A stretch of DNA of 64,000 bases, from contig NZ_FQUW01000007.1 in the NCBI RefSeq assembly GCF_900129285.1, positions 1-64,000 of the forward strand, given 5' to 3'. Numbering within the stretch: the stretch's first letter is position 1; each line of letters begins with the position of its first letter. The notes below the pieces were generated by a model, which did not search any database, was not told the origin of the DNA, and saw only the letters and a list, made by a program, of their open reading frames with translations. Made by a program: the position numbers and the translations under genes. This stretch comes from Desulfofundulus australicus DSM 11792. Its GTDB lineage: Bacteria; Bacillota; Desulfotomaculia; Desulfotomaculales; Desulfovirgulaceae. Shown here in pieces: positions 1 to 8,106 of the stretch.

Positions 1-194
1 CGTTCATTCCGGTGCTGCCTTACATAGTCATCAGCAGCTTCCAATACTTCCTTGCATATATTACGGCCCAATTCATTGAGCACGTCTTGCAGCTCAAGCT
101 GAAACCTTGGATAATCAATCCCCTTCTCAAGTTTCTCAAAAATTAAAGTGGCTACTTGCAGGAAACTGTTATATACGTGCTGAATTATCTTCAT
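1..194 (-). CDS. ISLre2-family transposase, N-terminal part (runs off the window)
   Basis: Reading from an ATG at 194 down to the window edge gives 64 uninterrupted codons, too short for a routine ORF cutoff. The protein starts MKIIQHVYNSFLQV and contains FEKLEKGIDYP and a helical segment ending in VRQHRNER. This resembles the N-terminus of ISLre2 (UPF0236) family transposases found in many copies in Desulfotomaculum-type genomes; the identification rests on recall of that family and not on a search. The DDE catalytic part would lie outside the window. A Shine-Dalgarno GGAGG lies 9 nt before the ATG, and its end pairs into a long stem (see 195-256). The gene is downstream of recA and reads the same way. 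Confidence 0.7.
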   Translation of the reverse strand, partial: MKIIQHVYNSFLQVATLIFEKLEKGIDYPRFQLELQDVLNELGRNICKEVLEAADDYVRQHRNE

Positions 195-256
195 GAGAGT
201 GCACCTCCGAGTTTCCGATCCTTCGGTTACTCGCCCTTCCTAGGCGGTGCACTCTC
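195..256 (-). promoter_or_regulatory. Stem-loop enclosing the transposase ribosome binding site
   Basis: Two 11-base arms, 195-205 and 246-256, are perfect reverse complements (GAGAGTGCACC / GGTGCACTCTC). On the minus strand the second arm begins inside the GGAGG Shine-Dalgarno and ends immediately before the ATG. An inner helix (CGAGT pairing with ACTCG, then CCGA with TCGG) fits inside the loop. In the RNA, the start region would be folded away until the stem is opened. Sequestration of the transposase start is known in other insertion sequences such as IS10; its role here is inference. Confidence 0.55.
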
Positions 257-420
257 CTTTCTATTTCCTACCGCCTTTTTCCTTCTTCAATTTCCTACAG
301 TAACTTTACACTAAGCTGCTTCACTGGTAACGGGCAGTATGACCGGTTACCCAATATGCACGGCAAAATGGATTGTCCGAAGGGATGGGTAAAGTCATCC
401 GCCATGAAGCATAACCCGCT

Positions 421-1461
421 TTAAATACTTTCCTCCCCCGTTCTGGGGTCCTCAGCCGAAGGCATTTTTATACCGCCAATCTGCAACTGCTGGCGAATTT
501 TCTGTTCAATTTCATGAGCAACCTCTGGGTGCTCGCGCAAATACTCCTTCACATTTTCCCGACCCTGTCCCAACCGCTCTTCACCATAAGAGTACCAGGT
601 ACCACTCTTGCTGATAATTTTCATTTCCGTGGCCAGATCCAGGAGCGTCCCCTCCCGGGAAATCCCCATCCCGTACATGATATCAAAATCTGCCTGTTTA
701 AAGGGCGGAGCCAGCTTATTTTTGACCACTTTTACCCTGGTGCGGCATCCGATAATTTCTGACCCCTGCTTCAAAGCCTCCAGCTTACGCACTTCCAGGC
801 GCACCGAGGCATAAAACTTCAACGCCCTGCCGCCGGGCGTGGTCTCGGGGTTACCAAACATCACTCCCACTTTTTCCCGCAGCTGGTTAATAAAAATAGC
901 CGTAGTACGGGATTTACTGATAGCACCGGTCAGCTTGCGCAGAGCCTGGGACATCAAACGGGCCTGCAATCCCACCTGAAGTTCGCCCATTTCCCCTTCT
1001 ATTTCCGCCTTTGGCACCAGGGCTGCCACCGAATCGATAACCACCACGTCAATGGCACCGCTCCGTACCAGCGCCTCACAGATTTCCAGGGCCTGTTCAC
1101 CGGTATCAGGCTGGGATACCAGCAGGTTATCAATATCTACCCCCAGGTTCCTGGCATAAACCGGATCCAGGGCGTGTTCCGCGTCAATAAAAGCAGCTAT
1201 TCCACCGGCCTTTTGAGCCTCCGCAATAATATGCAGCGCCACAGTGGTTTTACCCGAAGATTCCGGACCAAAGATTTCCACCACCCTGCCCCGGGGTACT
1301 CCACCCACCCCCAGGGCAATATCCAGGGACAGGGCACCAGTAGGGATAACTTCCACGTTAAGCCTGGCAGTTTCCCCCAGCCTCATAATAGCCCCTTTAC
1401 CAAAATTTTGCTCAATTTTACTGAGAGTTGCTTCCAGGACCTTTAATTTCTCACTGGACAT
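421..1461 (-). CDS. recA: Recombinase RecA
   Basis: 346 residues, the normal length. RecA forms filaments on single-stranded DNA, drives homologous pairing and strand exchange in recombinational repair, and triggers LexA self-cleavage. Walker A GPESSGKT lies at residues 65-72, the core reads [10 protein letters not shown], and the L2 region ([15 protein letters not shown] and TPGGRALKF) is intact. The C-terminal tail is acidic as usual. A GGTGG-type ribosome binding site precedes the ATG. In B. subtilis recA directly follows cinA; here azlCD is inserted between them. I saw no LexA box (GAAC-N4-GTTC type) in the 117-bp upstream region, so SOS control cannot be claimed from this sequence. Confidence 0.97.
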   Translation of the reverse strand: MSSEKLKVLEATLSKIEQNFGKGAIMRLGETARLNVEVIPTGALSLDIALGVGGVPRGRVVEIFGPESSGKTTVALHIIAEAQKAGGIAAFIDAEHALDPVYARNLGVDIDNLLVSQPDTGEQALEICEALVRSGAIDVVVIDSVAALVPKAEIEGEMGELQVGLQARLMSQALRKLTGAISKSRTTAIFINQLREKVGVMFGNPETTPGGRALKFYASVRLEVRKLEALKQGSEIIGCRTRVKVVKNKLAPPFKQADFDIMYGMGISREGTLLDLATEMKIISKSGTWYSYGEERLGQGRENVKEYLREHPEVAHEIEQKIRQQLQIGGIKMPSAEDPRTGEESI

Positions 1462-1502
1462 AAATGCACCACCCTTATTAAATCAAAGTAATAACATGGG
1501 AC

Positions 1503-1533
1503 CTGCCCGGAGACCCTGGTCAAAACCGGGCAG
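1503..1533. repeat. Inverted repeat in the recA/azlC divergent region
   Basis: Two 8-base arms, CTGCCCGG (1503-1510) and CCGGGCAG (1526-1533), are separated by 15 bases in the 117-bp gap between the divergent recA and azlC start codons. There is no T-run typical of a terminator in either direction; an AT-rich stretch follows on the azlC side. It could be an operator or an mRNA leader hairpin for azlC. Function is unknown. Confidence 0.35.
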
Positions 1534-1578
1534 ATGAATTATTATTATAAAAGGTGAGAAAGGAGAACAGGCAGATAA

Positions 1579-2268
1579 ATGAACAAAAATCATTTTTTCC
1601 TGGGAGCCAGAGATGCCCTGCCCATTGTACTGGGTTACTTCCCCCTGGCCATGACCTTTGGAGTACTGGCCCGTTCCAGCAATCTCTCCCTGGACCAGAT
1701 AGTGGCCATGTCATTGATGATTTACTCCGGTTCGGCCCAGTTTATTGCTGTGAGTATGCTGGGCAGCGGTGCTACCCCGCCCGGCATCATAGCCACAATT
1801 TTACTGGTTAATTCCCGGCTGATCCTCCTGAGTGCCTCCCTGGCACCCTATCTTCCCCGTATGGCAGCCCCTGTCCTTTCATTCCTCGCCCACGGACTTA
1901 CTGACGAGACATACGCTGTAGCAGTAAGCCGGACAGGCGAACCCCCACCCACCCGGTGGTACCTGAGCGGGCTGTTCATCACCTCTCACCTGGCCTGGGT
2001 AGGCGGCAGTGCGCTGGGCGGATTTATGGGTGCCCTGCTCGGTGATACCTCCAGGTGGGGGTTCGATTTTGCCCTTACGGCTATGTTTATTTGCCTTTTA
2101 ATCATGCAATTAAAAAATAATATTACCATTGCGGTAGCCTGCCTGGCCGGGCTGATTTCGATTACTGCCGCCACCATGCTCGGTAGAGGCTGGAATATCA
2201 TACTGGCTACCGTTCTTGCTGCTACCATAGGAGTGCTGATGGAAAAATGGAACAAACCGTCTGGATAA
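1579..2268 (+). CDS. azlC: AzlC family branched-chain amino acid exporter, large subunit
   Basis: 229 residues, very hydrophobic with several predicted membrane helices. The family signature is clear near the N-terminus (GARDALPIVLGYFPLAMTFG, then MIYSGSAQF). AzlC pairs with the small protein AzlD in the cytoplasmic membrane to export branched-chain amino acids or analogues, as shown for B. subtilis AzlCD and the related BrnFE of Corynebacterium. AGGAG at 1561-1565 lies somewhat far (13 nt) from the ATG. The stop codon lies 22 bases inside azlD, so the two are translationally coupled. With azlD it forms a plus-strand pair set between cinA and recA, an unusual position that suggests later insertion. 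Confidence 0.9.
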   Translation: MNKNHFFLGARDALPIVLGYFPLAMTFGVLARSSNLSLDQIVAMSLMIYSGSAQFIAVSMLGSGATPPGIIATILLVNSRLILLSASLAPYLPRMAAPVLSFLAHGLTDETYAVAVSRTGEPPPTRWYLSGLFITSHLAWVGGSALGGFMGALLGDTSRWGFDFALTAMFICLLIMQLKNNITIAVACLAGLISITAATMLGRGWNIILATVLAATIGVLMEKWNKPSG

Positions 2269-2567
2269 TCATCCTGGTTATAGCTGCCGCAAATTACCTG
2301 TTTCGCGTAACCCCGCTTTTACTTCTCAGCCGGTTCCGGATTCCCCCATCCTGGATCAGGTGGCTGGGTTATGTGCCGGTAGCTGTTCTGGCGGCCCTGG
2401 TTGCTCCGGAAATATTTCTCAAGGGAGATATACTGGTACTCACGCCGGAGAATAAAAATTTAATAGCTGCCATTCCTGCTTTTGGAGTGGCCGTTAAAAC
2501 CAGAAGTTTACTTTTTACTCTGCTGGCGGGTGTAGCCTCAATGGCCCTTCTCAATTCCCTGCCTTAA
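2247..2567 (+). CDS. azlD: AzlD family branched-chain amino acid transport, small subunit
   Basis: 106 residues with about four hydrophobic segments; the N-terminal part contains the AzlD-type stretch NYLFRVTPLLLL and a GYVPVAVLAALVAPE segment. It is the small partner of AzlC in the export complex. Its start overlaps the end of azlC by 22 nt. Its last 17 bases overlap the last bases of cinA, which converges from the other strand, so no room remains for a terminator between the two transcription units. The tail-to-tail overlap may limit expression of both, but this is inference. Confidence 0.88.
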   Translation: MEQTVWIIILVIAAANYLFRVTPLLLLSRFRIPPSWIRWLGYVPVAVLAALVAPEIFLKGDILVLTPENKNLIAAIPAFGVAVKTRSLLFTLLAGVASMALLNSLP

Positions 2568-3804
2568 GCTGCTCCAGTAAATGCAGGCGGATCATGTTCA
2601 GGGCAGCGTTAGCTGCACCCTGCCTTACTGCCTGGCGATGGCCGGGGAAATGAAATTCCTGACAGGTAGTTCCTTCTGCGGTAGCCAAAGCAATATATGT
2701 CAGGCCCACTGGTTTCACCGGTGTGCCTCCACCAGGCCCGGCAATACCGGTAATGGATAAGCCTAGATGCGTGCCCATAAGGTTTCTTACTCCTTCAGCC
2801 ATGGCAATGGCTGTTGGCCGGCTAACAGCTCCGTGGGTTTCAAGAACCCCGGCCGGAACTCCCAGAACCTTTTCTTTAACCCGGTTATCGTAAGCTACAA
2901 CGCTGCCCCAAAAATAGGCAGAACTACCCGGTATGGAGGTTAAACGCGCGGCTACCAATCCTCCGGTACAGGATTCTGCCAGGGCACAGGTCAGGCCCTT
3001 TTTAACCAGTAATTTACCCACCACTTCTTCCAGAACCTCGTCATCCATTCCAAAAACGTAGTCGGCCAACCGTTGCCGTACTTTCTCCAGCAATTCATCG
3101 ATCATCCGGTCAGCAACGGCAACACTGGGAGCTTGAGCACTGATTCGCACATGAACCTCACCCGGCTTGGCCAGGTATGCTATTCCGGGGTTACCCTGTC
3201 CTCCCAGGTTACCTATACGTTCCTGAACTTCTGATTCCGAAATACCGGTCATCTTGAGCAACCTGGTACGGGTAACCATACCCCTGTTCCCCAGCGAAAT
3301 CAGGTAGGGAACAACGGAAGCTTCAAAAATGGCCTTTAATTCCCGCGGCGGACCAGGGAGAAGGATTATTATCCTGCCCTGATATTCCAGCAGGGCACCC
3401 GGAGCAGTTCCCGCAGGATTGGGTAAAACCCTGGCTCCTGCGGGGAAATAGGCTTGCCGCGCCATACTTTCGGATAGAGAAGACCCCCGCCGGTCCACAA
3501 ATTCCCGCAGCAGCTGAAGAGTTTGCCCGTCAGGTAGCATGGGCAAACCCAGTACACGGGCAACAATATCCTTGGTCAGGTCATCGCTGGTGGGACCCAG
3601 GCCGCCGGTAATAACAATTAAATCCGCCCTCCGCAGGGCAATCTCAAAAGCTTCTGCCAGCCGGTCCCAATTATCACCCACAGTAGTATGTAAAATGACC
3701 TCAATCCCAAGGGCTGCCATTTGCTGGCTCAAGTACTGGGCGTGGGTATTTAAAACCTCTCCCAGAAGCAATTCGGTTCCGGTAAAAATTAATTCGGCCT
3801 GCAT
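2551..3804 (-). CDS. cinA: CinA: competence/damage-inducible protein with NMN deamidase domain
   Basis: 417 residues, normal for the two-domain form. The N-terminal MoaB/MogA-like domain includes FTGTELLLGE and TGGLGPTSDD. The C-terminal PncC-type domain includes ALAESCTGGLVAARLTSIPG and GIAGPGGGTPVKPVG and is known in homologues to deamidate nicotinamide mononucleotide to nicotinate mononucleotide, recycling the NAD pool. In Gram-positives the gene is often in the pgsA-cinA-recA neighbourhood, which agrees with this locus. A GAGG ribosome binding site precedes the ATG. The end overlaps azlD on the other strand. Confidence 0.94.
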   Translation of the reverse strand: MQAELIFTGTELLLGEVLNTHAQYLSQQMAALGIEVILHTTVGDNWDRLAEAFEIALRRADLIVITGGLGPTSDDLTKDIVARVLGLPMLPDGQTLQLLREFVDRRGSSLSESMARQAYFPAGARVLPNPAGTAPGALLEYQGRIIILLPGPPRELKAIFEASVVPYLISLGNRGMVTRTRLLKMTGISESEVQERIGNLGGQGNPGIAYLAKPGEVHVRISAQAPSVAVADRMIDELLEKVRQRLADYVFGMDDEVLEEVVGKLLVKKGLTCALAESCTGGLVAARLTSIPGSSAYFWGSVVAYDNRVKEKVLGVPAGVLETHGAVSRPTAIAMAEGVRNLMGTHLGLSITGIAGPGGGTPVKPVGLTYIALATAEGTTCQEFHFPGHRQAVRQGAANAALNMIRLHLLEQLKAGN

Positions 3805-3904
3805 TTGATCATTACCTCACTCTTCTCCCTTCCTGCCTGCCCCTTCCATATTGTTTTCGCCAGGATCTCTTTAAAACCTGCCGGGGCCTGAAAAATGTAA
3901 TACA

Positions 3905-3925
3905 GGGAGGTCAAGAAGACCTCCC
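3905..3925 (-). terminator. Terminator after the FtsH-like gene
   Basis: Arms GGGAGGTC (3905-3912) and GACCTCCC (3918-3925) form a perfect 8-bp stem with a 5-base loop, starting just past the stop codon at 3930. On the minus strand the stem is followed by TGTATTACATTTTTC, a delayed T-rich tail. It probably ends the transcript of the FtsH-like gene before cinA. Confidence 0.6.
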
Positions 3926-3929
3926 CCCG

Positions 3930-5408
3930 TTATGCAGCCGGCAGGTCAATCAAGCTACGGAATTCCTCGCCGGTAATCTTTTCCTTTTCCAGGAGCAACT
4001 GGGAAACCCGTTCCAGTACATCCCGCCTTTCGCTCAGGTAAGAACGTACACGTTCCTCCTGCTCCCGCAGGATTTCCGTAAGTACACGGTACCTCAATCC
4101 ACCGGGAAGATTGTCCACATCCACTACACCCAGGCGGGACATACCGTTCCTGATAATCTGTTCCGCCACCCTGGTGGCTTCTCGAAAATCGTTACCGGCA
4201 CCTGTACTGCGATTGCCAAGAATTATTTCTTCCGCCACCGCTCCGGCCAGCATAATGGCAATCTGATTCTCCAGGTAATCCCTGGTATACAGGTAAGTAT
4301 CATCCTCGGGAATCTGGCGCATGTAACCCAGCGCCTGCCCCCGGGGAGTTATGGTCAGGGTGGAGACGGAACCGCTTCTAACCAGCTCGCTAACCAGGGC
4401 GTGACCAGTTTCATGAATAGCTACCCGCCTTAATTCGGCCGGAGCAGGTCTGCGATCCAACCGGTCGCCCATCATCACCTTATCCACCGCTTCATGGAAA
4501 TGCCGCTGGTGGATGGCCTCACATCCCTCGCGCATAGCCAGGATAGCTGCCTCATTGGCCAGGCTCTCCAGGTGAGCGCCGCTAAAGCCAAAGGTCTCCC
4601 TGGCCAGTTCCTCCAGAGAAACATCCTCTGCCAGGGGTTTATTTTTGGTATGCAACTTGAGTATCTCCAGTCTCCCCTGCTTATCCGGCAGTTCCACCCT
4701 TACCTGGCGGTCAAAGCGACCGGGCCTTAACAGCGCAGGGTCCAGCATATCCACCCTGTTGGTAGCCGCCACCACCAGAACCTGTACCTTATCGTCTACC
4801 TTCAAGCCATCCATTTCTACCAGTAACTGGTTAAGAGTTTGATCGTATTCATGGTGGCTGGTAGTTTGCCCGCGCTTTGCCCCGAGAATATCTATTTCAT
4901 CTATGAAGATCAAAGCATGCTTTTTGCCCTGTCTTAAAGCGCTTTCCCGGGCTGTTTGAAACAGGCGTCTTACCCGCTGTGCACCTACCCCTGCATACAT
5001 TTCAATAAATTCCGAGCCGCTACAGGCTACAAAAGCAGCATCTGTATAGCTGGCTGCAGCCCTGGCCAGCAGGGTTTTCCCCGTACCGGGCGGCCCTGTT
5101 AATAAGATACCCTTCAATGGCCTGATGCCCAGCTTCTGTATATATTGATAGTTTTTTATAAAATCAAGGGCCTCACGCAACTCCTGAATGGCAGTCGCCT
5201 GGCCACCGATATCAGCAAAGGATATCTCCTGCCGGGAAACCACCTGTTCACCTGCAAAATTACGGGCCAGCAGGCCGCGGGAACGGGCTACATAATATAA
5301 ACCTGCCGAGGCTACAGCCAAAAAGATCAGGGGAGTTACGTCATGACCATTTATAAGCAGGAAAAGGATACCGGCCAGCACCAAACCCAGGCCAATTTCC
5401 TTCAACAT
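3930..5408 (-). CDS. Compact FtsH-like membrane AAA+ zinc protease
   Basis: 492 residues, clearly shorter than standard FtsH (600-650). Two hydrophobic stretches at about residues 4-19 and 26-41 are separated by only a few residues, so the usual extracytoplasmic domain is missing. The AAA module follows: Walker A GPPGTGKT at 105-112, Walker B LIFIDE at 167-172 and arginine-finger region RPGRFDR. The zinc protease motif HETGH is at 332-336, with a candidate third ligand Asp near 407 (GAGNDFRE). All catalytic residues look intact, so it should degrade membrane or cytosolic proteins in an ATP-dependent way. It is most likely a second FtsH homologue rather than the housekeeping copy. An extended -10 promoter lies upstream. 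Confidence 0.85.
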   Translation of the reverse strand: MLKEIGLGLVLAGILFLLINGHDVTPLIFLAVASAGLYYVARSRGLLARNFAGEQVVSRQEISFADIGGQATAIQELREALDFIKNYQYIQKLGIRPLKGILLTGPPGTGKTLLARAAASYTDAAFVACSGSEFIEMYAGVGAQRVRRLFQTARESALRQGKKHALIFIDEIDILGAKRGQTTSHHEYDQTLNQLLVEMDGLKVDDKVQVLVVAATNRVDMLDPALLRPGRFDRQVRVELPDKQGRLEILKLHTKNKPLAEDVSLEELARETFGFSGAHLESLANEAAILAMREGCEAIHQRHFHEAVDKVMMGDRLDRRPAPAELRRVAIHETGHALVSELVRSGSVSTLTITPRGQALGYMRQIPEDDTYLYTRDYLENQIAIMLAGAVAEEIILGNRSTGAGNDFREATRVAEQIIRNGMSRLGVVDVDNLPGGLRYRVLTEILREQEERVRSYLSERRDVLERVSQLLLEKEKITGEEFRSLIDLPAA

Positions 5409-5469
5409 GAGCTACCTTCCCTTCAAACCAGCTGATTTACCGGCAAGTTAATTGTCCAGAACATTAATT

Positions 5470-5478
5470 ATTATATCA
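5470..5478 (-). promoter_or_regulatory. Extended -10 promoter of the FtsH-like gene
   Basis: On the minus strand TGATATAAT gives a perfect TATAAT (5470-5475) preceded by the TGn extension. A recognisable -35 hexamer is lacking (AACGGT at the 17-nt position). It lies about 60 bp before the start of the gene at 5408, at an AT-rich intergenic stretch. Confidence 0.5.
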
Positions 5479-5540
5479 TACACAGGCTAAAGACCGTTCA
5501 GGGAATCTATACCATATACACATGGTGACGGGACCGGCCT

Positions 5541-6086
5541 CTACCGGTAGGAATCAGCCGTTTCCGGGTTCAAATTAACCCTCCGGGGTACCACCGCATA
5601 AAGATGATGTTCCCCGTGCTTCATATGCACATAAATGTTTTCATCATCAAGGGAAATATTGGCCTGTGCCCCTACCGATGCCGCGCGTTCCTCAATATAA
5701 CGTACCATTTCCCGGTAATTACCCCGTACTTGAGCCTCATACAGGGCAAACTGGCTGTAATAATAGGCATTGTTCAATTCCTGATCACGATTATCTCTTA
5801 TTTCTAAAGTATAAGGATGGCGCCCCAAAACATCCTCAATGGATTTTTTCAACTTGCGATAAGTTTCCCTCAGGTCAGCCGTACCTTTAAGCTGTACGGT
5901 AATATTAAAGAGCCCATCCCGCTTTTCTATAGAAAAACTCTGGACCGCTTTTTCCGCTCTTAAAACCCTGGACAGGGGTTCTTGATAATTGTAATGGTTA
6001 TAAAGCCATTGAACAGCAAAGAAAAAGGAAAGACCAACCACCAATGCTGCCAGGATAACTGGAACACGCCAACCGTACCACTGCAT
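5541..6086 (-). CDS. Unknown single-pass membrane protein
   Basis: 181 residues from the ATG at 6086, chosen because AAGGGA lies 9 nt before it; an in-frame TTG at 6104 lacks a ribosome binding site. One strong hydrophobic segment (VPVILAALVVGLSFFFAVQW, about residues 8-28) is followed by a charged extracytoplasmic or cytoplasmic domain of about 150 residues rich in YREMVRYIEERAA-like helices. I recognise no domain. It sits between pgsA and the FtsH-like protease and reads the same way, so an envelope role or a link to the protease is possible but unproven. The gap to pgsA is 56 bp. Confidence 0.75.
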   Translation of the reverse strand: MQWYGWRVPVILAALVVGLSFFFAVQWLYNHYNYQEPLSRVLRAEKAVQSFSIEKRDGLFNITVQLKGTADLRETYRKLKKSIEDVLGRHPYTLEIRDNRDQELNNAYYYSQFALYEAQVRGNYREMVRYIEERAASVGAQANISLDDENIYVHMKHGEHHLYAVVPRRVNLNPETADSYR

Positions 6087-6142
6087 ATACCCGATTCCCT
6101 TCAATCTTATATTTCAAGTATACGGCAGTTAAAACCACTTTC

Positions 6143-6688
6143 CTAAAAGCCGCCTTTTTTCAAGATACTCCAGCCCCGGTTTAGATAATCCAGCCCCGAC
6201 CAGATGGTAAAAATAATGGCTACCCACATGGCCAGGTTACCAGGAGTAAATCGCATTACGCTGAAAGGAGTATCCTGCAAAAGGAGGCTAACAATGGCGA
6301 TAATCTGGGTAATGGTTTTAAGTTTACCCGGAATACTGGCTCCAAGAACGACCCCTTCGGCGGCCATCAAGGAACGCAAACCGGTAATGGCAAATTCCCG
6401 CCCGATTATAATCATAGCCACCCAACCGGGCAGGCGATGCAGTTCAACCAGTGAAATCAGAGCACTGGAAATTAAAAGTTTATCTGCCAGGGGGTCCATT
6501 AACATGCCCAACCGGGTAACGAGATGGCATTTCCTGGCAATATAGCCGTCAAGGCCATCGGTGCTTGCGGCTAAAATAAAGACGGCGGCAGCAAGATAAT
6601 CACCATAGGGCACCTGGAGAGAAACCACCGTTACAAAAAGGGGAATTAAAAAAATCCTGGCCAGAGTTAAACGGTTGGGCAAATTCAT
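6143..6688 (-). CDS. pgsA: CDP-diacylglycerol-glycerol-3-phosphate 3-phosphatidyltransferase
   Basis: 181 residues with several membrane helices. The CDP-alcohol phosphotransferase signature D-x2-D-G-x2-A-R-x8-G-x3-D-x3-D is complete (DGLDGYIAR followed by GMLMDPLAD, from about residue 44). The enzyme condenses CDP-diacylglycerol with glycerol 3-phosphate to phosphatidylglycerophosphate, the first step to phosphatidylglycerol and cardiolipin in the cytoplasmic membrane. Its start overlaps the rimO stop by 4 nt, so the two are cotranscribed. cdsA, which makes its substrate, is at 55400 in this window. Confidence 0.95.
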   Translation of the reverse strand: MNLPNRLTLARIFLIPLFVTVVSLQVPYGDYLAAAVFILAASTDGLDGYIARKCHLVTRLGMLMDPLADKLLISSALISLVELHRLPGWVAMIIIGREFAITGLRSLMAAEGVVLGASIPGKLKTITQIIAIVSLLLQDTPFSVMRFTPGNLAMWVAIIFTIWSGLDYLNRGWSILKKGGF

Positions 6689-8010
6689 GGAAGCTCCCCC
6701 ATCAGGTCGTACTCACGGGCCAGGGTTATCTTAACCGGTACAAAATCGCCCGGTCTGGGAGAAATCCTGCCGGCAGTAAAATAAACCTGGCCGTCAATCC
6801 CGGGAGCGTCGGCTTCAGTACGGCCAGAATAGTAATTGCCCTTTTTACCTTCCACCAGAACTTTCAGCTGGCTGCCCACCAGGGAACGATTGTATTCCAG
6901 GGATATTTGTTGCTGCAAAGCCATGGCCCTGTGGAAACGCTCCTCTTTAACATTTTCCGGCACCTGGCAGTCCATACTGGCAGCCGGGGTACCCTCTTCG
7001 GCACAAAATTTAAATACTCCCACCCTTTCAAACCGCATTTCCCGCATAAAGTCGAGCAGCTGTTGAAAATCCTCCTCTTTTTCCCCCGGAAAACCAACCA
7101 TAAATGTAGTGCGCAGGATCAATCCGGGAATATCCCGGCGCAACCTGTGGAGCAAGGCTCGTAACCCGGCAGTGTCATTACTGCGGCCCATGCGGGCGAG
7201 AACCGGGGGACTGGCATGCTGTAGAGGTAAATCGAGATAGCGGCATATTTTCTCACATGACGCAAAAACATCAACAAGTTCATCGTTAATCCCGTCGGGA
7301 TGGCCATAAAGAACGCGGATCCAGTAAATTCCGGGTATCCTGTTTAATGAACGCAAAAGAGGGGCCAGCATCCTTCTCCCGTAAAGGTCAAGACCATAAA
7401 AAGTGGTATCCTGGGCTACCAGGATTACCTCTTTAACCCCTTTCGCAGCCAGGTTTTCGACCTCCTGCTGGATGGATTCCAGGGGACGGCTGCGGTATGG
7501 ACCGCGAATAGAAGGAATGGCACAGTAAGTACAGCGGTTACTGCAACCCTCGGCAATTTTTACATAAGCCGTATGTTTCCCCGTGGTCCGGATGCGGGGT
7601 AGATCTGCGCCATATTCAAAACGCGGCTCTCCTACGTTCAAAACCCGCTCTCCAGCCAGGGCCCGCTGGATCGTTTCCACTACCTGGCTAACCATCCCGG
7701 CACCCAAAATAGCATCTATTTCGGGTATTTCCTTCATCAAATCCCCGGGGTAACGCTGGGCCAGGCAACCGGTTACCAGAAGTACCCGGCAACGTCCTTC
7801 TTTTTTATACCTGGCCAGATCCAGGATTTGATCAATGGATTCTTCCTTGGCGGGAGTAATAAAGCCACAGGTATTAACAATCAGGACATCGGCTTCCCGG
7901 GGGTTGGGGGTGATGATAAACCCGGCAGCATCCAGTTGTCCCAGCATTAGCTCCGTATCTACAAGATTTTTGGCACAACCCAGGCTAACCACACCAACAC
8001 GATAGGACAT
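6685..8010 (-). CDS. rimO: Ribosomal protein S12 methylthiotransferase RimO
   Basis: 441 residues from the ATG at 8010, which begins MSYRVGVVSLGCAKN as in the family; a longer upstream reading adds 24 residues without homology. The N-terminal domain carries the three cysteines of the auxiliary cluster (GCAKN, NTCGF, GCLAQ). The radical-SAM motif CSNRCTYC is at about residues 156-163, and a C-terminal TRAM-like domain follows. RimO methylthiolates the conserved Asp of ribosomal protein S12, using S-adenosylmethionine and two 4Fe-4S clusters. The related MiaB modifies tRNA instead; the GCAKN form and spacing favour RimO. It overlaps pgsA by 4 nt. Confidence 0.94.
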   Translation of the reverse strand: MSYRVGVVSLGCAKNLVDTELMLGQLDAAGFIITPNPREADVLIVNTCGFITPAKEESIDQILDLARYKKEGRCRVLLVTGCLAQRYPGDLMKEIPEIDAILGAGMVSQVVETIQRALAGERVLNVGEPRFEYGADLPRIRTTGKHTAYVKIAEGCSNRCTYCAIPSIRGPYRSRPLESIQQEVENLAAKGVKEVILVAQDTTFYGLDLYGRRMLAPLLRSLNRIPGIYWIRVLYGHPDGINDELVDVFASCEKICRYLDLPLQHASPPVLARMGRSNDTAGLRALLHRLRRDIPGLILRTTFMVGFPGEKEEDFQQLLDFMREMRFERVGVFKFCAEEGTPAASMDCQVPENVKEERFHRAMALQQQISLEYNRSLVGSQLKVLVEGKKGNYYSGRTEADAPGIDGQVYFTAGRISPRPGDFVPVKITLAREYDLMGELP

Positions 8011-8061
8011 TTCTTTCTCACCAGCCCACGATAAGTATAACTTAAAAAAAACGGCCCTGTC

Positions 8062-8089
8062 AAAAAAAGGTGCGGCCCGCAAGGGCCGC
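8062..8089 (-). terminator. Rho-independent terminator after the Cys-motif gene
   Basis: GCGGCCC (8072-8078) and GGGCCGC (8083-8089) form a 7-bp all-GC stem with a 4-base loop; on the minus strand it is followed by ACC and seven T (8062-8068). It ends the transcript of the gene at 8107-8430 before rimO. Confidence 0.88.
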
Positions 8090-8106
8090 CCGGAGGAAAA
8101 CCGGGA

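Larger units (their letters stand above)
1..256 (-). mobile_element. Edge of a probable ISLre2-type insertion sequence
   Basis: The transposase start and its leader hairpin mark the 5' side of an insertion sequence that continues beyond the left edge. I could not define the terminal inverted repeat or target duplication: the 164 bases between 257 and the recA stop contain no clear end sequence. The only structure seen there is a short imperfect inverted repeat (GGTAAC at 326-331 with GTTACC at 346-351) without a T-run. The right boundary given here is therefore only a minimum. Confidence 0.45.

Noticed and set aside
326-351. Terminator downstream of recA
   Set aside because: The arms GGTAAC/GTTACC are short and no T-run follows on the minus strand; not listed as a terminator.
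1462-1578. LexA/SOS box expected at recA
   Set aside because: No GAAC-N4-GTTC or CGAAC-type palindrome is seen in the intergenic region; the inverted repeat there is CTGCCCGG/CCGGGCAG.
8011-8082. N-terminal extension of RimO
   Set aside because: The extra 24 residues overlap the upstream gene's terminator stem and lack homology; the Met at 8010 gives the family start.
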